From NCBI GenBank assembly GCA_947065955.1, contig CAMSXY010000019.1:1-12960 (forward strand): DNA of 12,960 nt, read 5' to 3'. Made by a program: the position numbers and the translations under genes. The DNA comes from an uncultured Caryophanales bacterium. GTDB lineage: Bacteria > Bacillota_I > Bacilli_A > RF39 > UBA660. Every line of letters starts with the position of its first letter. Within the stretch, counting starts at the first letter, position 1. Of the stretch, positions 1 to 6,125 are shown piece after piece. The notes below the pieces were generated by a model. The model was not told where the DNA came from. It was given only the letters and a program-made list of their open reading frames with translations, and made no database searches.

Positions 1-2
1 AT

Positions 3-1070
3 GTCGTTTATGCAGATTCATGTATTATTAGTGGAATTGACAAAACAGAACCAACCGTAATAATTACAGAAAGTATTGTAGATAACAAAATGGTATTAGT
101 AGCTAATGTAGAACCTAGTAGTACAATTAGTGGATATAATTATGTATGGTATAAAGAGGGAAAAAAACTTACAGAACAAGTTAATAAAATCATTATCTCA
201 CCAGATCCTGGAAGCTATAAGGTAAAAGTGATAACGGGTGCTGGAAACAAAGCAGAATCTAATGAAAAAGAAAAAACTTATATTGCTGAAGAACTTTTAC
301 AAAATGTAACAGAAGTTATGGCTCTAGATCCAGATGAAAATAAAAGATATGTAGGAGCAAATCCAAATAATTATGTAAAATTTAACAATGAATTATGGAG
401 AATCATTGGAGTTTTTAATGGACAAGCCAAAATTATACGAAATGAATTTTATAGTACTTCTATAGAATGGGATAAAAATGCAGATAGTGGAGGTCATGGA
501 ACGCATGGAAAGAATGAGTGGTCTACAGCAACATTGAAAACCGAATTAAATGAAAGCTTTTGGAATAGTTTGGATTCCAAAAGCCAAAATTATATAGATA
601 AAAATCACATTTGGAGTCTTGGAAAAGTACCTAATGATATAAAAGAACGTACTCGAGAACAAATTTATAATTATGAAAAAAATAAAATTATTTCAGATGA
701 AACCAAAAAAGAATGGACAGGTGCTATAGGACTTATGGATGCATCCGATTATGGATATTCCACAAGTAGTGGTGAAATATGTACTTATCAAATCATGTGT
801 AATTGGCATATGGAAAATTATGTACATTGTAAAAATAACAGTTGGCTATACGATTCTTACACTACCCAATGGACACTAACCGCTAATGGAACCGTAGATA
901 GTTATGTATTTTTTGTAAATACTGGTGGAAGTATACCATCAGACGAATCTGTAGGAAATAATTATGCACTCAACAAATTTGGAGCAAAACCAACTATCTA
1001 TTTAAAATCCAATGTAAAGATAGTAAGTGGAACGGGAACAAATAAGGATCCTTATCTTCTTGGAAACTAA
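3..1070 (+). CDS. Prepilin-like surface protein paralogue A, 3' part (5' end outside window)
   Basis: The frame is open from base 3, so the ATG at 90 is internal and the true start lies upstream of the window. About 355 residues are visible: the end of a beta-sandwich-like repeat (GID-K-T-x-P linker, then an Ig-like unit with YVWYK and GSYKVKVITGAG), followed by a C-terminal module that opens with YVGANPNNYVKFNNELWRI and ends GTGTNKDPYLLGN. The same order occurs in the next gene at 2070-3071, and the first 52 bases differ from that gene at only two positions by my reading, so the two are tandem paralogues. The lost 5' part presumably encodes a prepilin leader as in the neighbour; that is inference. 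The W-x-TATL-x-x-x-LN pattern of the module recalls domains annotated DUF6273, but this is memory and not a search. Exported and surface location is inferred from the paralogue. Function is unknown. Confidence 0.8.
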   Translation, partial: VVYADSCIISGIDKTEPTVIITESIVDNKMVLVANVEPSSTISGYNYVWYKEGKKLTEQVNKIIISPDPGSYKVKVITGAGNKAESNEKEKTYIAEELLQNVTEVMALDPDENKRYVGANPNNYVKFNNELWRIIGVFNGQAKIIRNEFYSTSIEWDKNADSGGHGTHGKNEWSTATLKTELNESFWNSLDSKSQNYIDKNHIWSLGKVPNDIKERTREQIYNYEKNKIISDETKKEWTGAIGLMDASDYGYSTSSGEICTYQIMCNWHMENYVHCKNNSWLYDSYTTQWTLTANGTVDSYVFFVNTGGSIPSDESVGNNYALNKFGAKPTIYLKSNVKIVSGTGTNKDPYLLGN

Positions 1071-1108
1071 CAACTATAAGATAAAGAAAAAAACGATTAT
1101 TTATGATT

Positions 1109-1144
1109 AAAAAAGGCGTGATTTTAAGAATTACACCTTTTTTT
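1109..1144 (+). terminator. Intrinsic terminator after paralogue A
   Basis: A 15-position stem (1109-1123 with 1129-1143) has one C-A mismatch and one G-U pair, a 5-nt loop, and a run of seven T from 1138. It lies 38 bases after the stop of the first gene and separates it from the next one, so the two paralogues are probably separate transcription units. Confidence 0.8.
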
Positions 1145-1166
1145 CTCGTTTTTGGCCTCTTTTTAA

Positions 1167-1191
1167 TATGATAAAGTAAATCTAAAGGAAG
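1167..1191 (+). promoter_or_regulatory. -10 box and SD for paralogue B
   Basis: TATGAT at 1167-1172 is a plausible -10 element. I see no convincing -35. The SD AGGAAG (1186-1191) is 8 nt before ATG 1200, which fixes that start. The predicted leader is about 20 nt. Confidence 0.5.
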
Positions 1192-1199
1192 TGTAGAAA

Positions 1200-3071
1200 A
1201 TGAAAAAAGGATTTACTTTAGTCGAATTACTGGCAGTGATTGTAATACTGGGAGTTCTTTCTCTCATTAGTATCCCGATGATTACAAATATGATAAAAGA
1301 TTCTAGAAAAGGGGCTTTTAAAGCAAGTGTGCAAAGTATCTTTCGAGCTTATGAAACGTATGAACTTACCTACCCTATCAAGGAACAGGAAAAATTGAGT
1401 ATCTTGGATTTACCTCTAACCCATAAAGAGCGTTTTTTATCTGGGAAAGTCTATCGACAAGAAGATGTGATAAAGGTAGAAAATATCAGTAATGGGATCT
1501 ATTGTGCCAGTGGAACGTTAGAAAATTTAAAAATGATAGAGGGAAATTGTGCTATTTTAGATCTAACCCCTCCTGAGATAGAAAATATAACAACTGAAGT
1601 TACAACGAATTCTATTCGAGTTTATACGACTTACAAAGAAGAAGAGAGTTTTTTAAGTAAACACGAGTATCGAATTGCTTTAGAAAGTGAAAATATCGAG
1701 GAAAAAGAGTGGGTGCGTGGAGATTTATTGACTTCTAATTTGAGTATGAAACTCTTTACAGGATTAACCCTAAATACTTCTTATAAAATCCAGGTAAGAT
1801 TAATAAGTACTGCTTTAGAAAATAACACCTCTGAAATAAGAGAAATACAAGCTACAACGAGCCCTTTAGAAAAACCAATCTTTCATGTTTTAACAGAAAA
1901 AGAGTATGCGACTTCAAAAGAAGTAAAGATTCTATATCCCAATAAAGAGAATTTGATTTATGAATATAGTATCGATGGAGAAAATTGGTTATCTGTAAAA
2001 GAACAAGAAAAGCATCTAATAATAGAAGAGAATCAAACAATTCAAGCAAGAGTAAGGGATGGAGTTAATGTCGTTTATGCAGATACATGTATTATTAGTG
2101 GAATTGACAAAACAAAACCCATAATAACCTTAAAAAAAGAGGGAAATAATCGTTTAGTAATAGCAGTAGAGCCTGAAAATACAATAAGTGGTTATCGTTA
2201 CATATGGTATAAAAATGAAACCATGTTAACAGAAGAGACAAGCGATAACTTGATACTCACGAACTTAGGAAATTATAAGGTCAAAGTAATAACGGGAGCA
2301 GGTATTGAAAGCGAATCCAATGAAATACAAAAGAGTTGCACAACACAAGAATTACTTGAAAATGCCAAAAATGTGCAGGCTCTAGATCCAGATGGAAATA
2401 AAAGATATGTAGGCGCAAGTCCTAATAATTACGTAAAATTTAACAATGAATTATGGAGAATAGTGGGAGTTTTTAATGGGCAAGCTAAAATTGTAAGAAA
2501 CGATAATTATTTTAGGGGAAATTGGGATGAAAGTAATAGTAATAATTGGGCTACAGCAACCCTCCAAAAAAACTTAAATGAAATCTTTTTATCCAATATA
2601 AACGAAACCGATAGAAACTATATAGATAAAAATCATATATGGAATTTAGGGGGAGCTGAAAATGACAAGGTGAATTGGACACGCGAAAAATTATACCAAT
2701 GGGAACGCAGAACAGATGCATATAATGAAAGACCTACCACATGGGAAGGTGCCATAGGTCTTTTATATCCATCCGATTTTGGATATTCAACAAGTAGTCA
2801 AATGGAATGTATAACAAAGTCAATGAATTTTGATTGGGTGGATTCCGACTGTATAAAAAACAGTTGGTTAGTATCTGATTTATGGTACTGGACAATCACT
2901 CCTTTAAAGGACAACACTGGACTTCTACTTTATTTTAATTCAGAGGGCTTTATAGAACACCATTTTGCATTTTATAACGATTCTACTTTACCCACTTTAT
3001 ATTTAAAATCTAATGTAAATATAATAAATGGAACAGGAACTAGTCAAGATCCTTATCTTCTTGGAATGTAA
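1200..3071 (+). CDS. Large prepilin-like surface protein, paralogue B (complete)
   Basis: A 623-residue protein with a textbook prepilin N-terminus. The basic leader MKKG is followed by FTLVELL and a hydrophobic helix to about residue 28. G4 is the predicted peptidase site and E9 is the Glu+5 of the mature pilin. This is known of type IV pilins and type II pseudopilins; here it is a motif reading. Residues 30-118 form a pilin-like body with C102 and C117 as a possible disulfide. Residues 122-222 look like a fibronectin-III-like domain, 225-305 like a second beta-sandwich (YEYSIDGENW...VRDGV), and 307-378 like an Ig-type repeat (YRYIWYK...YKVKVITGAG). Residues 395-623 are the C-terminal module shared with the upstream paralogue, with W419, W450-ATATL, GAIGL, GYSTSS, C537/C551, KNSWL and the ending DPYLLGM. 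At 623 residues it is far longer than a normal pilin (about 150), so it could be a minor tip pilin or adhesin. No prepilin peptidase, ATPase or platform gene is in the window. Start chosen by leader motif and SD. Confidence 0.85.
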   Translation: MKKGFTLVELLAVIVILGVLSLISIPMITNMIKDSRKGAFKASVQSIFRAYETYELTYPIKEQEKLSILDLPLTHKERFLSGKVYRQEDVIKVENISNGIYCASGTLENLKMIEGNCAILDLTPPEIENITTEVTTNSIRVYTTYKEEESFLSKHEYRIALESENIEEKEWVRGDLLTSNLSMKLFTGLTLNTSYKIQVRLISTALENNTSEIREIQATTSPLEKPIFHVLTEKEYATSKEVKILYPNKENLIYEYSIDGENWLSVKEQEKHLIIEENQTIQARVRDGVNVVYADTCIISGIDKTKPIITLKKEGNNRLVIAVEPENTISGYRYIWYKNETMLTEETSDNLILTNLGNYKVKVITGAGIESESNEIQKSCTTQELLENAKNVQALDPDGNKRYVGASPNNYVKFNNELWRIVGVFNGQAKIVRNDNYFRGNWDESNSNNWATATLQKNLNEIFLSNINETDRNYIDKNHIWNLGGAENDKVNWTREKLYQWERRTDAYNERPTTWEGAIGLLYPSDFGYSTSSQMECITKSMNFDWVDSDCIKNSWLVSDLWYWTITPLKDNTGLLLYFNSEGFIEHHFAFYNDSTLPTLYLKSNVNIINGTGTSQDPYLLGM

Positions 3072-3146
3072 AAGGGGACTTTATTATTGAAAAAAATTGG
3101 TTAGTCAAAATTAAAGGCATTTAAAATAGATCTTATAATGAATATA

Positions 3147-3175
3147 TTGAAAAGAACTTTAAGATGTTTTGTAAT
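3147..3175 (+). promoter_or_regulatory. Possible promoter in the intergenic region after paralogue B
   Basis: TTGAAA (3147-3152), a 17-nt spacer and TGTAAT (3170-3175). Nothing but an eight-codon frame (ATG at 3189) and a terminator at 3214-3240 follows, so if active it would make an RNA of roughly 60 nt. In DNA this AT-rich, chance matches are common. Confidence 0.3.
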
Positions 3176-3213
3176 AAAAAGTAAAGAAATGATCGAAAAT
3201 ATTCATAACTTTT

Positions 3214-3240
3214 AGAGATTGTCCTCATCAATCTCTTTTT
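3214..3240 (+). terminator. Intrinsic terminator in the 3072-3390 intergenic region
   Basis: A perfect 8-bp stem AGAGATTG/CAATCTCT with a 7-nt loop, followed by four more T. It probably ends the transcript of the prepilin-like gene, whose stop is 142 bases upstream, or a short RNA started at about 3182. Confidence 0.75.
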
Positions 3241-3284
3241 AAGTATTTAAAATTATAAGATATCCTTTAAAAAGTAAAAAGGAC

Positions 3285-3331
3285 AAATGAAAAGGATACA
3301 CTATAAAAAGTAACCTCTTTTTCATTTTTTT
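3285..3331 (+). terminator. Second, weaker terminator-like hairpin
   Basis: Bases 3285-3295 pair with 3317-3327 (11 pairs including one G-U) around a 21-nt loop, and the right arm runs into seven T (3325-3331). The left arm contains the ATG of an eight-codon frame with a good upstream AAAGGA. It could be a back-up terminator or a remnant. The rest of 3072-3390 holds only the candidate signals listed here. Confidence 0.45.
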
Positions 3332-3346
3332 CGATTTTCTAAAGTA

Positions 3347-3386
3347 TTGAAAACAAAAGGAAATCATGTTACAATAAAAAAGGTGA
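3347..3386 (+). promoter_or_regulatory. Strong promoter plus SD for the CPHC thioredoxin-like gene
   Basis: TTGAAA (3347-3352), exactly 17 nt, then TACAAT (3370-3375) preceded by an extended TGT (3367-3369). The SD AGGTGA (3381-3386) is 4 nt before ATG 3391. Transcription should start near 3382, inside or at the SD, giving a leader of about 10 nt. Confidence 0.75.
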
Positions 3387-3390
3387 TTCT

Positions 3391-3885
3391 ATGAAAAAGA
3401 CATTATTTCTTTTATTCATTCTTATTTTTCCTTTCTTTGTAAAAGCAGATCAAAAAGAAAAAGTAAATATTTATTTTTTTTATGGTAGAGAATGTCCCCA
3501 TTGCCATGAGGGCCTCACCTTTTTTGATTCTATAGAAGAAGAATACGGAAAGTACTATAATTTAAATATTTATGAAGTTTGGTATGATGCTAAAAATGAG
3601 TCTTTAATGAAAAAAATCGCTCGTTTCAAAAAAGAAAACAAATCGCTTGCTGTGCCTTACATTATCATTGGAGAAACCTCTTTAGAAGGATACGAAGAAA
3701 AAGATAACGAGATAATTTTAAAAACCATTGAAAAAGAATATGCAAAAGATACCAGAATAGATATTTTAGAACAAGTAAAAAAAAGTGAAAATCAAAAAGC
3801 TATTTTTTTCCTTCTTACAATTATTGGAAGTGTTGTTATAATTATTTTTATAAGCAAAAAAAATAAATTTCAAAAGGGTAAATAA
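3391..3885 (+). CDS. Membrane-anchored thioredoxin-like (CPHC) thiol-disulfide protein
   Basis: A 164-residue protein. Residues 1-19 form a signal peptide or N-terminal anchor (basic MKK, hydrophobic core, V-K-A-D end). The active site C35-P-H-C38 follows the beta strand VNIYFFYGREC, and the thioredoxin-fold cis-proline is P89 in AVPYIIIGE. A second hydrophobic stretch at about 137-154 (FFLLTIIGSVVIIIFI) before a lysine-rich tail should fix the C-terminus in the membrane, leaving the thiol domain outside. CPHC is the DsbA-type dipeptide, but the protein is smaller than DsbA and seems to lack its helical insertion, so oxidase, reductase and isomerase roles all remain possible. The adjacent prepilin-like proteins carry paired cysteines and are possible substrates; that is inference. 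It has its own promoter and terminator. Confidence 0.8.
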   Translation: MKKTLFLLFILIFPFFVKADQKEKVNIYFFYGRECPHCHEGLTFFDSIEEEYGKYYNLNIYEVWYDAKNESLMKKIARFKKENKSLAVPYIIIGETSLEGYEEKDNEIILKTIEKEYAKDTRIDILEQVKKSENQKAIFFLLTIIGSVVIIIFISKKNKFQKGK

Positions 3886-3910
3886 AAAAGTGATAGAGCT
3901 TTTTTCCCTT
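3884..3910 (+). terminator. Probable AT-rich terminator after the thioredoxin-like gene
   Basis: AAAAAAG (3884-3890) pairs with CTTTTTT (3899-3905) around an 8-nt loop, overlapping the TAA stop. The stem has one G-C pair, so it is weak on its own. GGG at 3876-3878 may clamp with CCC at 3906-3908 across a 5-nt bulge. Confidence 0.45.
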
Positions 3911-3931
3911 TTCTTTCAAGGAAAAAAGTAG

Positions 3932-3950
3932 TATAATAAAGACGGAGGAG
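3932..3950 (+). promoter_or_regulatory. -10 box and strong SD for the DUF308 gene
   Basis: TATAAT (3932-3937) is a perfect -10. No good -35 is visible; that region is occupied by a perfect inverted repeat (3899-3907 with 3920-3928). The SD GGAGGAG (3944-3950) is 5 nt before ATG 3956, so the leader would be about 12 nt. Confidence 0.6.
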
Positions 3951-3955
3951 TAAAT

Positions 3956-4516
3956 ATGAAAAATAGTTTTAAAAAAATGTGTAGCATGTCTCTTACAACA
4001 TCCCTTATTTTGATGGTAGTAGGCTTTCTAATATTAATTTTTCCGCAAGTTATTTTATCTTTAATTTCTTATATTTTAGGAGGAATTGTTTTAGTAAATG
4101 GAGCACTTACTATATTACGTTATTTTAAAGAAAATAATGCCAATATATGGAACTTTGATCTAGCCTATGGTCTTCTTTGTAGCGTTCTTGCTTTAGTAAT
4201 TATATTTAATCCCAATGCGATTGTTTCTATTATTCCTTTAATTTTAGGAATTTGGATGATGATTAGTAGTATTTTTAAAATACAATATTCTTTAAATTTA
4301 AGAACATACCATAGCGACAAATGGACTTTAACCTTAGGACTAGCTATTCTTACACTTATCTGTGGAGTTTTGTTAACGGTAAATCCATTTAAAGGAGCTG
4401 TTACAATGACAAAGATTATTGGAATATTTATTATCGTATATTCTATTATCGATATTATTGAATGTATGACCTTAAAAAAAAGTCTTAATAAAATTGTTGA
4501 TATAATAGATATCTAG
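3956..4516 (+). CDS. DUF308/HdeD-like six-helix membrane protein
   Basis: A 186-residue, strongly hydrophobic protein with about six predicted membrane helices, near 13-29, 33-55, 66-84, 87-105, 124-142 and 149-170. They fall in pairs: each pair has a helix ending in I-F-P or V-N-P, then a helix with G-x-x-L/M-x-x-x-G. The triplicated pattern (LILIFPQVILSLISYILGG; VIIFNPNAIVSIIPLILG; LTVNPFKGAVTMTKIIGI) is typical of the DUF308 family that includes E. coli HdeD, an acid-resistance membrane protein. Biochemical function is unknown for the family in Bacillota, so no specific role is given. Start supported by the SD GGAGGAG. The stop codon lies inside the hairpin of the following terminator. Confidence 0.8.
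   Translation: MKNSFKKMCSMSLTTSLILMVVGFLILIFPQVILSLISYILGGIVLVNGALTILRYFKENNANIWNFDLAYGLLCSVLALVIIFNPNAIVSIIPLILGIWMMISSIFKIQYSLNLRTYHSDKWTLTLGLAILTLICGVLLTVNPFKGAVTMTKIIGIFIIVYSIIDIIECMTLKKSLNKIVDIIDI
4498..4506 (+). promoter_or_regulatory. Possible extended -10 promoter for the glycosylase pair, inside the DUF308 gene
   Basis: TGA-TATAAT (4498-4506) is a perfect -10 with the extended TGn. No -35 match is seen 17 nt upstream. Initiation near 4513 would fall inside the left arm of the terminator hairpin at 4509-4528, so the new RNA could not form that terminator. It is the only candidate for transcribing the glycosylase gene, whose ATG is 8 nt after the terminator T-run. Confidence 0.4.
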
Positions 4517-4534
4517 AACACTAGATATTTTTTT
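4507..4534 (+). terminator. Intrinsic terminator overlapping the DUF308 stop codon
   Basis: A perfect 8-bp stem ATATCTAG/CTAGATAT (4509-4516 with 4521-4528) with the loop AACA, extendable by a G-U and an A-T pair, followed by T up to 4534. The left arm contains the TAG stop codon. Confidence 0.75.
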
Positions 4535-4542
4535 AAATACTT

Positions 4543-5019
4543 ATGCGTATTTATCATGAATTTGGACCTATTTTTGATGAAAATTCAGAAATTTTAATTC
4601 TAGGGAGTTTCCCTAGTGTAGATTCTAGAAAGAAACAATTTTATTATGCTCATCCACAAAACCGTTTTTGGAAAATACTTTCCTTTTTATACAAGGAAAA
4701 CGATTTAGATAGTAATGAAAAAAAAATATCTTTTTTAAAGAAAAATCATATTGCCCTTTTTGATGTAATCGAAAGTTGTGAAATAGAAAGTTCAAAAGAT
4801 TCCTCTATTAAAAATGTAAAAGTAAACGATATTAAAAAGATCGTTTCAAAAACTAAAATAAAAAGAATTTATACCACAGGTAAAAAAGCAGACGAATTAT
4901 ATAAAAAATATTGTTATGAAAAAGTTTTAATTCCCTCGACTTGTTTACCAAGTACTTCTTCTGCAAATGGAAAATATTCCTTAGAAGATTTAATTAAAAT
5001 TTATCGACAAATTCTATAG
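4543..5019 (+). CDS. DNA-deoxyinosine (hypoxanthine) glycosylase, UDG superfamily family 6
   Basis: A 158-residue protein that should remove hypoxanthine (deaminated adenine), and perhaps uracil, from DNA as the first step of base-excision repair. Motif 1 is ILILGSFPSVDSRK (17-30) followed by FYYAHPQNRFW (33-43). N40 occupies the position of the catalytic asparagine of this family. Motif 2 is LPSTSSANG near the C-terminus. FGPIFDENS at 7-15, ahead of motif 1, matches the usual N-terminus and supports the ATG at 4543, although no clear SD precedes it. Length fits the family (about 160). This is not classical Ung: the GQDPYH and HPSPLS motifs are missing. It is followed after 9 nt by mutY, probably in one transcript, pairing repair of deaminated and oxidised bases. 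Confidence 0.8.
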   Translation: MRIYHEFGPIFDENSEILILGSFPSVDSRKKQFYYAHPQNRFWKILSFLYKENDLDSNEKKISFLKKNHIALFDVIESCEIESSKDSSIKNVKVNDIKKIVSKTKIKRIYTTGKKADELYKKYCYEKVLIPSTCLPSTSSANGKYSLEDLIKIYRQIL

Positions 5020-5028
5020 GTGAAAAAA

Positions 5029-6060
5029 ATGGAAAATTTAACTTCAAATCTTTTAAATTGGTACCAAAAAGAAAAACGAATCCTTCCTTGGAGAGATCAA
5101 AACAATGTTTATTACACTTGGATTTCAGAAATTATGTTACAACAAACAAGGGTTGAGGCTGTAAAAGTGTATTATAAACGTTTTATAGAAAAAATACCTA
5201 ATATAAAAAGCTTGTGTGAAATAGAGGAAGATGAACTTTTAAAATTATGGGAAGGCCTTGGATACTATACAAGAGCTCGTAATTTAAAAAAAGCTGCTAT
5301 CATAATAGAAGAAAAATATGGTGGAAAAATGCCAGATACTTATGAAGAAGTCATAAAACTTCCTGGCATAGGTTCTTATACAGCAGGTGCTATTTTATCA
5401 ATCGGATATCAAAAAAAATATCCTGCTATTGATGGAAATGTAAAGAGGATTTTTACTAGACTTTTTGAATGGGAGGAGTCTTTACAAGACCCGCAACTCC
5501 AAAAAAAATTAACTTCTAAAATAGAAAATTTAATTCCAGAAGAAAATCCAGGGGACTTTAATCAAGCACTTATGGATTTGGGTTCAATGGTGTGTCTTTC
5601 TAGTACCTCACCCAAATGTTCAATTTGTCCTCTTGCTACGCATTGTAAAGCTTATCTTCATCAAACTCAAACAAAATATCCAAAAAAAACAATCAAAAAA
5701 CCTCGACGAATAGAACAAAAAACAATCTTTATTTTCGCATATAAAAATTGGATTGCGATTCAAAAAAGAACCGAAAAAGGACTTCTTAAAAATTTATACG
5801 AATTTAAAAATGAAGAAGGAAAATATACTTATGAAGATGTTTTAGAATATTTGAAGTATTCTAAAATTTCTTATGAAACAGTATTTCAAATAGGAAGTGC
5901 CAAACATATTTTTTCTCATATAGAATGGCATATGACAGGATACTATATTTTATTAAAGGAAAAAAGAAAAGATTTTATTTGGATATCAAAAGAAGAATTA
6001 AAAGAAGTTTATTCGATTCCTTCCGCTTTTGCTTACTTCAAAAAATTTTGTTTAAAATGA
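5029..6060 (+). CDS. mutY: A/G-specific adenine glycosylase MutY
   Basis: A 343-residue protein that excises adenine paired with 8-oxoguanine. Visible features are WRD at 21-23, catalytic E34 in SEIMLQQTRV, the helix-hairpin-helix LPGIGSYTAGAI (111-122) and catalytic D135 in AIDGNVKR. Four cluster cysteines C189, C197, C200 and C206 hold a [4Fe-4S] cluster. A C-terminal Nudix-like domain from about 225 carries the FSH motif (295-297) that reads 8-oxoG in Geobacillus MutY. Length matches the family (about 350). The first cysteine gap is seven residues, where E. coli MutY has six. Start ATG 5029 was chosen over GTG 5020 because AGGTGA (5018-5023) is the SD for 5029 and includes the stop of the preceding gene, suggesting translational coupling. 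The gene ends in TGA, the only TGA stop among the main + strand genes. Confidence 0.93.
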   Translation: MENLTSNLLNWYQKEKRILPWRDQNNVYYTWISEIMLQQTRVEAVKVYYKRFIEKIPNIKSLCEIEEDELLKLWEGLGYYTRARNLKKAAIIIEEKYGGKMPDTYEEVIKLPGIGSYTAGAILSIGYQKKYPAIDGNVKRIFTRLFEWEESLQDPQLQKKLTSKIENLIPEENPGDFNQALMDLGSMVCLSSTSPKCSICPLATHCKAYLHQTQTKYPKKTIKKPRRIEQKTIFIFAYKNWIAIQKRTEKGLLKNLYEFKNEEGKYTYEDVLEYLKYSKISYETVFQIGSAKHIFSHIEWHMTGYYILLKEKRKDFIWISKEELKEVYSIPSAFAYFKKFCLK

Positions 6061-6080
6061 GACCGTTCCCTTAGTTTTTC

Positions 6081-6121
6081 TTGATAGAAATTCTATTTTA
6101 TATTATAATAAAAATAGGTGG
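6081..6121 (+). promoter_or_regulatory. Promoter and SD for cardiolipin synthase
   Basis: TTGATA (6081-6086), 17 nt, then TATAAT (6104-6109): five of six and six of six consensus positions. The SD AGGTGG (6116-6121) is 4 nt before ATG 6126. Initiation near 6116 gives a leader of about 10 nt that begins with the SD. A TTG in frame at 6081 is the -35 box and not a start. Confidence 0.75.
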
Positions 6122-6125
6122 TAGA

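Noticed and set aside
300..1070. Diversity-generating retroelement target (variable lectin-like C-terminus)
   Set aside because: No reverse transcriptase or template repeat is visible, and the differences between the two modules are spread out and include indels, not adenine-specific changes at one 3' repeat.
1852..2049. Antisense reading frames within the large genes (also near 6699-6899 and 9613-9837)
   Set aside because: They have no SD or family likeness and lie opposite well-supported genes.
4543..5019. Classical uracil-DNA glycosylase (Ung) or Mug
   Set aside because: The Ung motifs GQDPYH and HPSPLS are absent; the LGSFPS...HPQNRFW...LPSTSSAN pattern is that of the deoxyinosine glycosylase family.
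5029..6060. Mycoplasma-type code (TGA as tryptophan) in this AT-rich genome
   Set aside because: Tryptophans in the genes read are TGG, no gene has an internal TGA, and mutY ends at a TGA exactly where the family ends.
6081..6125. Upstream TTG start adding 15 residues to cardiolipin synthase
   Set aside because: The TTG is part of a good -35 box (TTGATA) with TATAAT 17 nt later, so the RNA should begin after it; ATG 6126 has its own SD.
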